64,000 nucleotides of DNA from Fagopyrum homotropicum (Eukaryota > Streptophyta > Magnoliopsida > Caryophyllales > Polygonaceae): assembly GCA_033239125.1 (NCBI GenBank), contig BSWB01000001.1, positions 3,732,501 to 3,796,500 of the forward strand. Reading direction: 5' to 3'. The position numbers and the translations under genes are program-made. The notes under the pieces were generated by a model. The model was given only the letters and a program-made list of their open reading frames with translations, had not been told where the DNA came from and did not search any database. Below, in pieces: positions 56,018 through 64,000 of this stretch; position 1 is the stretch's first letter; every line of letters starts with the position of its first letter.

Positions 56018-56410
56018 GGATGATCAGTTCAAATTGATTGAGGATTTGGCTATGGTTTCTACCAGTATATCTCTTGTACTATACAATAAACCATCCGTTT
56101 TTGTCATGTGGATGATATCGGCATTGCCATTTTCATCGGCAACTCATAGTCGCATATTTACCGGTACTATGCCATTAGGATGTTTCGGAGATCAAGATGT
56201 AACCAGATTACGTGACAAAACCAAGAAGAAGCCCTCGTCGAGTGTCATGCTTTTCGCTGTCAAATCTTTATTTATAATCTCCTACTTGTCACTTGTTGTG
56301 ACATATTTTGATTATGGAGCACATTCATATGTTTGGTCATCAAGTATCGTGTTATAAAATCTGAACTACCTCTTTTGAGACTAAGGATTCTTATATTGTA
56401 AAACGTTTTC
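56018..56410 (+). pseudogene. Detached copy of the SUVH 3' UTR exon
   Basis: GGATGATCAGTTCAAATTGA through TAAAACGTTTTC matches 51037-51440 with scattered substitutions and a 3-bp deletion. It has no SUVH coding sequence in front of it. An open frame of 115 codons across it is also present in copy 1 and is not credible as a protein. Confidence 0.75.
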
Positions 56411-56591
56411 TTATAGTATTCGATTAAATATGTTATTATATTATTTTTATAATTTTTTATTATATTATTTTATAGATTTTTTTTCTATAAATGCTAGGGA
56501 TTGGTTCAAATGAGAAGTAATTCTTTCTATTCTAGGCAAATTTCAGATGTATTATAAGAAATTTATATTTCTTAAATATAATGAATATTTC

Positions 56592-56627
<36 letters not shown>

Positions 56628-57534
56628 TATTTCAATTTTTTAAATGTAATGGTTAACATACATTATACACAACTCTTTATATAAGTTGTAGATGCAGTTT
56701 TTATCATCATTAAATCTTTTAATAATTATGTTATGATTTCATTACAAATTCTTAGGTTTTAGATGCATTTATTCTCTATTTTACACTTCAAGAAATTATT
56801 TTTGTATCGTGATGTTAAAACATTATTTAAATTAAAGTTCAAATTTTACAAATCTATAAAATAGTACTCTAATCTAGTTTGCTTTCTCTCTTTTTAAAAG
56901 TGACGAGAGTTATAGCCTAACATTTTTTGAACTTCACCTTAAGTAATAGGAAACAAGACCCATAAATTTGTGTCGGTATTAATGTGCGGTCATGTATGTT
57001 AATGTTACCGGTGTTGATGATGTGCGACACAATTTACCGTCACTTATTTTTTAGAGAGAGTATAAACCTAAAATATTAGGAAGAAGAAGAAGAAACCCAT
57101 GTCTAGTGAAAATTGAGATAGATAATTTATCTAGATGTCAAATTTAAAGAAATTAGAGATTTAGTTTAGGTAAAAATACTTATTATAGCATCATAAAATA
57201 TAAGACATTAGAGAATTAGTTTGGTCTCCTATCTAAAATTACGCAGATGTATTGAATGTATAGACAATACCAATGAATATGAATTGCAAATCAACAATTG
57301 AAATTAAATTGACAACTATAAAGATAAGAGTTATAAGAATTACCAAAACAATAATTCAAAATTGAAAACTTTACTATTGGTATCGCATTATTTCGATGAC
57401 AAGCAAAAAAAAAAAAAAAAAGTTGGGATGAAATGAGAAGTTATTATCGACAATCATTATTGGTTCAACAAAACATACAATAAGAAAACACACACCAAAA
57501 CATGAAAGACAAAATACATCTCACTCAACAAACT

Positions 57535-60027
57535 TTAGGCATCATCCTTGATTACCTCTCCATCAATACTAATGAATGGAATGTTGGAGATGAGACTCCA
57601 GTCATCGCCCTTCTCCGGTGCACACCTTTCCCTTAAAATTGGGCAATCATTGATCACAAACTTTTGTAGGTTGTAGAGTGTGTGCGGCAACCCCTTAAGT
57701 TGCGGACAATTGTCAATCTTAAGTACTCTGAGAGAGGTGAAGTATTTGACCCAGTCTGCTAATTCGATCAAACCTTCACATTTATTGAAGCTAAGACATT
57801 GCAAAGAAGTGAAATCCTTGTAACCCGTTGACAACTTTTGAAATTTTGGAACACCTGTGATTAAAAGTACCCGGAGGCTATTTAGACCCTCTAGTGACCA
57901 TGATCCATTTGCCAAATCCACTTCCCTGCAGTTTAGTATTATTAAGGTGTCAAGGTTTTGGAGTTGTTTAGTGAGCATAGGTAGGAATGCAAGCAGCAGA
58001 CAATCAGTTAAAACTAATGTTCGAAGACTTTTGATGTGCCCAATACTTTCTGGAAGCTCCTTTTGTAGCGTTGTAACCGATAAATATTCTAGCTTTTCCA
58101 ACCTCCCTATGTCTGTTGGAATCTCTTCAAGGTTGTTGCAACCTCCAAGCATCAATGTATGCAGGTTGATAAGATTGCAAATTGATTTGGGTAGCCGTTT
58201 TATTCTCAAGTTTTCTCTCATATCCAAATATCTTAGGTGCTTCAAATAGCCAATAGTCCTTGGTAGCTTATCAAATTGACATTGAAAAAGATCTAATGCT
58301 CGAAGGCACTTTAAGTGTGAGAAGATGCTTTCAAGGAAGGTGTTGCTTAGGAAAGCCTTTCTAGTACTACCAATTTTCAAAAACCTAGCTTTCTTTGCTT
58401 GGTTGAGTAGTAGTCTTTCATAACCCCGCCTTTCTAACACATCTTCATCTTGATCTACCCTAATGTATCGGACCTTCTCAAAAACCTCCTTGTTGCTATC
58501 ATCAATTGATACCCACTCTTCCCCGGCCATAGCTTTGGCCAAATCATACACAAAATCATGCATTTTAATGATACTCAATGTATCATCAAGTACATAGTCA
58601 TAATGTTTGTATTTGTAAAGTGAATTTGAAAACAACTCCTTCAGACACCTTCTTCCAAGTGCTTCTCCTTCCTCACCGGATGGTAAAAACCCAAGTGCCT
58701 TCCACAATAGTAACAATCTCAACCCAAAAAGGTTAGCACCTTTACGATAGACAGAGGAAACGCGAAAGCAGAGTTTGCAGTTAGAGGAGAGATGATCGTA
58801 ACTCAATTTCAATATATTCAAGATATCTTCATGCCCTTGTTCTAACTTGCCTACAACACGACACCACTCCTTCTCATCTTTTATTCCACATAGTAGTCTG
58901 CCAAGAGTGGTCACAATCAAAGGATTCCCCCTTGACTTCTCAACAATCTTGTTCGCCAAATCCAATAACATGGGTTCGATCTTTCCACCATCTTTGAAGG
59001 CTAGCCGATTGAAAATCTCTAAGCAGGTTTCCTTTGAAAGCTTACCCAATCGGTATGCATCCTCTACGCTTTGAACAATGGATGCCACCTTGGAGTCACG
59101 TGTTGTCACAACCACCATGCTTCCTTTGGCACCCACGTCCAACAACTCTCTCAACTTTCTCCATTCATTCGAGTCTTCGTTCCACAAATCATCTAACACA
59201 AGAAAATACTTCTTATCTCCCAAAACCTCTTTGATCTTGATCCTCAATTGCTCCAACGACACTTGTTCAATGATTGCTTCCTTCTTCCCGGTGGCTCTAC
59301 TTATGACTTCCTTGCATACTGTCTTCAAATTATACTTGTTTGATACATATACCCACAACTTTAGATCAAAGTTTTTACCAATCCTACTGTCATTAAATAT
59401 CAACTGTGCAAGTGTCGTTTTGCCAAGCCCTCCAAACCCCACAATTGGCAAAACAGAAAGGGCTTCAGAATCCCCACAATTGAGTATGGAGTTGATGATG
59501 GCCTCCTTATCTTCATCCCTCCCAAGAACTAATTCCGAGTTGTGAATCTTTGAATGTGTTTCTCTTGACCCTGATTCCGAGGAAGATGGATCAACAGACT
59601 CGGTGGAAAGAACAAGACTATTTCTTTCGGATGCAATCCTATCAAGTTTCTTGCAAAGAAACTTGATCTGGTTCGCCCACTGCCATTTAAGCATGAGAAA
59701 GTTGCTCCGGGAAAAGAATTTACGGACCTGTTTACGAAACTTCCGTTTGTCCTTGTCCCGGATTGTGACCTCGGTGCCAATGTCATCGAGCAAATCATCG
59801 ATGTCATACATGACATCTTGGAGCTTCCCGAGCCAGTTCTTGACGGACTCGCTTGTGAACTGTTCCTTCTCGGCATCTTTGAGGATTGCTTGGATGCTGC
59901 TCAAGTTGCTCTTGATCCCATCGAGTTCCTCTTTGGCTCCCAAGCACAATTTCACCTCTTGAATTACAACGGAGCCTAGCTGGCCCAGAACAAAGTTACC
60001 CAACCCGAAAAGTATAGTCTCAGCCAT
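57535..60027 (-). CDS. CC-NBS-LRR disease-resistance-like protein (RGA type), NLR2
   Basis: Intronless, 830 residues, ATG at 60027 (MAETILFGLG). Domain order and motif positions follow NLR1: Rx-type coiled coil (about 5-135, YDIDDLLDDI), P-loop GFGGLGKTT (197-205), kinase-2 FLVLDDLW, RNBS-B GSMVVVTTRDSKVA, MHD (about 490), then about 10 LRRs. The GLPL motif reads GNPL here. Identity with NLR1 is very high up to the GLPL region and lower in the LRRs (for example CLLLAFLPML against CPRLAFLPMS, and a two-residue gap before DFTSLQC), the pattern expected if recognition surfaces diverge faster. The upstream region is unrelated to that of NLR1. Confidence 0.95.
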   Translation of the reverse strand: MAETILFGLGNFVLGQLGSVVIQEVKLCLGAKEELDGIKSNLSSIQAILKDAEKEQFTSESVKNWLGKLQDVMYDIDDLLDDIGTEVTIRDKDKRKFRKQVRKFFSRSNFLMLKWQWANQIKFLCKKLDRIASERNSLVLSTESVDPSSSESGSRETHSKIHNSELVLGRDEDKEAIINSILNCGDSEALSVLPIVGFGGLGKTTLAQLIFNDSRIGKNFDLKLWVYVSNKYNLKTVCKEVISRATGKKEAIIEQVSLEQLRIKIKEVLGDKKYFLVLDDLWNEDSNEWRKLRELLDVGAKGSMVVVTTRDSKVASIVQSVEDAYRLGKLSKETCLEIFNRLAFKDGGKIEPMLLDLANKIVEKSRGNPLIVTTLGRLLCGIKDEKEWCRVVGKLEQGHEDILNILKLSYDHLSSNCKLCFRVSSVYRKGANLFGLRLLLLWKALGFLPSGEEGEALGRRCLKELFSNSLYKYKHYDYVLDDTLSIIKMHDFVYDLAKAMAGEEWVSIDDSNKEVFEKVRYIRVDQDEDVLERRGYERLLLNQAKKARFLKIGSTRKAFLSNTFLESIFSHLKCLRALDLFQCQFDKLPRTIGYLKHLRYLDMRENLRIKRLPKSICNLINLHTLMLGGCNNLEEIPTDIGRLEKLEYLSVTTLQKELPESIGHIKSLRTLVLTDCLLLAFLPMLTKQLQNLDTLIILNCREVDLANGSWSLEGLNSLRVLLITGVPKFQKLSTGYKDFTSLQCLSFNKCEGLIELADWVKYFTSLRVLKIDNCPQLKGLPHTLYNLQKFVINDCPILRERCAPEKGDDWSLISNIPFISIDGEVIKDDA

Positions 60028-60030
60028 GAA

Positions 60031-60760
60031 TCAAAAGCTTTCAATAGAGTAAGGATTTGTTAGTTTGGTATATTTGTGTTCTACTAACAGGCTTTTATGA
60101 GTTGGTCTTGGTCATAGTAAACATATAAGTAGGCAGAGTTTGATACAAGAGCATCAGTTATTTTTTTAGTGGGAAGAGTATCAGTTATTAATTAATCGGT
60201 GCTAAATTTATATATAAGGTGCTAAAGATAGTTATATATAATTTGCTAAAGTTGATTAACGAGTATAAATTCTTATGCTTGACTGAGTTGACTCAATTGT
60301 TTGTATTAGTCTCTTGGTTAATTATATATAATTTATTAAAGTTGATTAAAGAGTATCAATTATTAAGATAGTTATATATAATTTGCCAAAGAGGATTAAA
60401 GAGTATAGATTCTTATGCTTGACTCAATTGCTTGTATTAGTCTCTTGGTTAATTATATATAATTGCTTAAGTTGATTAAAGAGTATCAAATATTAATTGC
60501 TTTTGCAAGTTGATATTCTTGGTCGCTTCATAATTAAGCCCAAGTTAAAATTACATTTTAAATGGGCTAATGATATTTGATCCAAAAAATCTAAGTCCAG
60601 TCAAACAAAGTTTTCACCAATTTTTATATTAGTCTTAATTATCAATAATTAAGTATAAATTTGTCTAAAAACTTCAACAATTATTGAATGTAAATATCTA
60701 CCTAGATGAAATGTTTATAATGAACAAATATTTATAATAATTTTTTTATTATAAGTCGGG
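60031..60760. repeat. AT-rich upstream region of NLR2 with a 140-bp tandem duplication
   Basis: A unit containing GATAGTTATATATAATTTGC, AAGAGTATARATTCTTATGC, TTGACT and TTGTATTAGTCTCTTGGTTA occurs twice (about 60222-60359 and 60365-60495). Each copy itself contains two ATATATAATT blocks. This lies 200-470 bases upstream of the NLR2 start and may include promoter DNA. Confidence 0.7.
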
Positions 60761-60764
60761 TAAT

Positions 60765-61130
60765 TTTTGGTCGAGTTACCTTGGGTTGTCGGATCATTTT
60801 GGGTGGGGTTACTTCGGATTAACGGGTCATTTCGGATTGGGTTACTTCGGATTAACGGGTCATTTCGGATCGGGTCACTTTGGATTAACGGGTCATTTCA
60901 GGTCGTGCTACTTCAAGCCATCGATCGGGTTATTCTACTCGGGTTTTATCGGTCCGGGTTGTTTTCGGGTTCGCCCGTTCGGAATATATAGTATATCGGG
61001 TTAGATCGATTTCAAGCAGGTCGGTTCCGGATATTTTCTGTTTTTCAATATTTTCGGGTCCATGTCGAATTCAGGTCCATGTCGGATTCGGGTTCGTCGG
61101 GTCGGGTTCTGTTCAGGTTCGGTTCAAGCT
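60765..61130. repeat. Short GC-rich tandem repeat and dispersed repeat end
   Basis: GGGTTACTTCGGATTAACGG followed by GTCATTTCGGAT recurs three to four times between about 60805 and 60905 (period about 30-32), followed by further GGGTTCGG words to 61130. Confidence 0.75.
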
Positions 61131-61135
61131 GTGTC

Positions 61136-63001
61136 TGTAACACCCTGAATCCGCGGAACTCGGGATGCCACATTGGGCTAGGATCTCACAGTGGATCCTG
61201 ACTCTAGCCTGACAACAAGTTCACTGGACCTTACAACAAGACACTGACAGATATAAAACAAATACACAAAACGGTATAAAACTGTACATCAAAAGGTATA
61301 CAAAATCATAGCCGAGTATAAAACACAATCCTCAAACAAGAGGTATAAAACATCATCCTCGTGCAGAAGGTATATAACATCCCCAAAACCATAACCACCT
61401 AATGTACGAGAGTCCTCGGCTTGTCACCCTGCCGGATCACTCTGCAGCTCGCCTATCCTGCAAAGGCTCTACAACACGGTATAAAACCGTTAGCTAACCA
61501 TACATATATAAGGTAATGCATAAGCACAAACATAGGACATAAAACATAAACACATCATCATGCTGCCACACATTTACCCGGTTTATTATCTTTATATAAG
61601 GTCATCCACTCAAATCGTATATATATAGATATATGAAACTATGTGACACGAAGACCGTATCATCCTCGCCTCTGGGCCTGCTAGCCATCTAGAGTGGTAT
61701 CGGTCACACAACCCGTGTACCCAATGGGAGTGGTGTTGTGCCCTTCCCATAAACTAGGTCTGGCCTGACGTCAGAGAACCTCCCAAACTCCTTACAGGAT
61801 GAAAGGGAAAGGTTATCACTACAACGCAATGATGCTATCAATAAAACATAGGTCGGTAATAATCAATGCCGCATGCCATCATATCAAGCATATAACACAC
61901 ACACCACTCATGCAAACACCCAATATAAGGATGGTAGCTAAGTAAGTCCTACGGACTTACCTCAACCTCGTATAACCTTAACCACGATCAACCTCCAATC
62001 ATGAGAGGGACACTGCCTAATAACAAGGCATAGAGATATATCAATCTCCTATCAATCAAAGCGGTCACACCTAGACCCAAAGGATCCATAGGATCATCAT
62101 CAACCTAAGCCTCACAACTTACTAAACCTCAAAGCCATACAAGGCATAACATCATCATAACATCATCATCACACTCTCATCTATACCTAGCATGATACTA
62201 CACACTCACACTAGGAAAGGAAGGGACAATGCCATCCTTAGGCAAGCCCGGAAGCAAGACACACCTGTGTGACAAGAGCAAAGCAAAGCTGGAGAGTAGA
62301 GAGGCGCAGGGGCAGAAGCTCCACACGCAGGGGCGGTGGTACACCAGGCGCAGGGGCGGCCCTGAGGTGGCTGGACAACAGAGGGCTCGTCTTCGACTTC
62401 TCTTCAATCTTTCACTTGCCTCTCTTCACTTCTTCAGCATCCAGCAACCCAAACATACATACATACATACACATATATACATCAGCATATGCCTAGGAAC
62501 TGGGAAGCTCATCACAAGACTCAAGTTGTGAAATCCTAAGCTAAGAAGAAGGAAAAGAAGATAGGAAGAAAGAAAGGAGAGGAGGAGGAAGATCTTACCA
62601 AGCTGAAACCTAATAGAGGAAGAGTCCTCACCACAACCTCAAGGCTGGCTCATCAAAGACACATCAACATCATACACCATCATCCTCATCATCCAAGCAT
62701 CAAACTCTCATTAAAACTCTTGCAAGAACAAGGCAAAACAAGAGAAGATTCAATGGAGGAGAATAAGAGAGGAAGAACGTAAGGGAGAGAAGATGGAGCT
62801 GGAAGAGATGAGAAACCCTCCTCCCGAAGCAAGGAAGAAGCTTATATAGGAAGCCATCAAAAAACACGGGTCAAGGTCAACAAAACCGGCTGCAGCACAC
62901 CACAAACCGCATGGACGGATCATGGTGGCCGCAGGGACGGTTCAGGCCAAATCTAGCACTACTCAGCACTCTCTCAACACCTCAAGACTAAGGCTCTTAC
63001 A
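61136..63001. mobile_element. Solo LTR (Ty3/gypsy, Tekay/Del-like)
   Basis: 1866 bp starting TGTAACACCCTGAATCC and ending GGCTCTTACA, flanked by an exact 5-bp duplication GTGTC (61131-61135 and 63002-63006). Read on the minus strand its end (GTTGTCAGGCTA, then AGATCCTAGCCCA) is related to the end of the solo LTR at 31783-34333, so the original element pointed leftwards. Open frames at 62.2-62.5 kb lie inside the LTR and are not genes. Confidence 0.9.
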
Positions 63002-63006
63002 GTGTC

Positions 63007-64000
63007 GGACATCCATTTTTAGGTCTAGATTTGGGTAAGCTATACTCGTCGGTTGTTGTTGAATTTCGAATATGTTATGGTTGATATTGCTTAGTAATAC
63101 ATACTAAAATTTGATAGGAATCCGAGTTACAGTTTAAGAGTTATGTTGTCCCAAAGTAGAGACCTTGAGTAGTTTATAGATTGTGCTGAATTTTGTCTAG
63201 GTATTGAGAACGCTGCTTGTGATGCAGTTGTGTGGTACAAATTTGATTGGGTTATATTCCTCGGTTAGACTTAAATTTTGGATATGTCATTGTTAAGATT
63301 GCATATTAGAAAATGTAAAAATATGGGAGAAATTCAGCGAGTGGTTTAGGAGTTATGATTTTTTAAAGTTGAAACTGTGTGTAGTTTTGTTGAATGTTTG
63401 CTGAATTTTCTAAGTGTCGGAAAAATTGCATGTTGATACAGTTTTGTGATCCAGATTTGGGTAAATTAGACTCTTCCTTTATTGTTGATTTTCGGATATG
63501 TTATAGTTGGAATCGTATAGTATAATATACTGAAATTTGGATTATTCCGAGCCATAGTTTAGGAGATATGGTTCTCCAAACTTAGTTCCTCATGCAGTTT
63601 TTAGGATGTGCTGAAATATTATAAGTGTTGAGAAAAACTGCTTGTGATGCAGTTTTGTGAGATAGATTTGGATGGGTTATTGACCTCTGTTGGACTTGAA
63701 TTTTAGATATCTTGTTTATGGATATGTATAGTAGCATGTGGTAAAAGTTGAGAGTGATCCGTTGGTTTAATCCGAGCCATAGTTTAGGAGATATGGTTCT
63801 CCAAACTTAGTTCCTCATGCATTTTTTAGGATGTGCTGAAATATTATAAGTGTTGAGAAAAACTGCTTGTGATGCAGTTTTGTGAGATAGATTTGGATGG
63901 GTTATTGACCTTTGTTGGACTTGAATTTTAGATATCTTGTTTATGGATATGTATAGTAGCATGTGGTAAAAGTTGAGAGTGATCCATTGGTTTAATCCGG
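63007..64000. repeat. Tandem repeat array, about 205-225-bp unit, continuing off the window
   Basis: Units contain GATGCAGTTTTGTG, TAGATTTGG, TTAGATAT-like words, GTTTAGGAGATATGG and GTGCTGAA. The first two or three copies (63.0-63.5 kb) are diverged. The copies starting at 63547 and 63772 are almost identical with a 225-bp period, and a next copy starts at 63997. No ORF. Confidence 0.8.

Larger units (their letters stand above)
55913..60030. repeat. Segmental tandem duplication, copy 2 (SUVH 3' exon copy + NLR2)
   Basis: Colinear with 50917-55352. It contains a detached copy of the SUVH 3' UTR exon at about 56018-56410, including the upstream acceptor GTTACAG, an AT-rich spacer with a short (TA)n near 56600 and an A-run near 57405, and NLR2. 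Confidence 0.9.

Noticed and set aside
51029..56357. Paired ORFs of 101 and 115 codons at 51029 and 56010
   Set aside because: Both lie in the duplicated SUVH 3' UTR exon. They differ by frame-changing small indels at the end, and the shared frame is explained by duplication, not protein selection.
54400..59545. Plus-strand ORFs of 107-155 codons over both NLR genes
   Set aside because: They are antisense to conserved NB-ARC sequence and appear in both paralogues only because the coding strand is conserved.
62198..62531. Overlapping ORFs of 69-100 codons
   Set aside because: They lie wholly inside the solo LTR.

Overview
This is nuclear DNA of a flowering plant, almost certainly a eudicot. 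The protein-coding genes are plant families (classical arabinogalactan protein, VAP27-type vesicle-associated protein, GATA26/27-type zinc finger, SUVH histone methyltransferase, RGA-like CC-NBS-LRR proteins). Introns are GT-AG and AT-rich, intergenic DNA is AT-rich, and the transposons (Tourist and Stowaway MITEs, a Helitron, Tat/Athila-like and Tekay-like LTR elements, plant L1-type LINEs) are those of angiosperm genomes. I cannot name the species.

Layout. 1-5.5 kb: a seven-exon plant gene of unknown function (+) with a SINE in intron 5. 5.6-10.1 kb: an intronless AGP gene (-) between two Tourist-like MITEs and a hairpin-rich foldback element. 10.5-14.9 kb: a VAP27-like gene (+) converging on a mitochondrial ribosomal protein bL27 gene (-). 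15-19 kb: a decayed LINE and a second foldback element. 19.2-19.6 kb: a small secreted Kazal-type protein gene (+). 19.8-24.4 kb: tandem repeats, an (AT)n tract and a long-TIR element, no gene seen. 24.9-28.6 kb: an eight-exon GATA26/27-type gene (+). 28.9-30.7 kb: a LINE remnant and a truncated SUVH copy (-). 30.9-41.0 kb: a complete but non-autonomous Tat/Athila-like LTR retrotransposon whose 5' LTR holds a DNA transposon, which itself holds a solo LTR. 41.3-43.6 kb: a broken LINE (-). 44.5-45.3 kb: a small Helitron. 47.0-50.4 kb: a complete SUVH5/6-like gene (+). 50.9-60.0 kb: a tandem segmental duplication, each copy holding the SUVH 3' UTR exon and one intact CC-NBS-LRR gene (-). 60.0-64.0 kb: tandem repeats and a Tekay-like solo LTR.

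The genes form no operon-like system. The main biology is structural: (1) the SUVH locus has been copied in pieces, its 5' part 17 kb upstream in reverse orientation and its 3' UTR exon downstream together with an NLR; (2) the two NLR copies share coding and 3' DNA but differ completely upstream of the start codon, so they probably differ in expression; (3) the 10 kb retroelement encodes only an orphan acidic ORF and is filled with a recurring inverted-repeat word; (4) several insertions can be dated relative to one another by exact target-site duplications and by an empty site in the paralogous NLR segment.

Exon boundaries were read by hand from splice consensus, reading frame and family knowledge. 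No alignment or database search was run.
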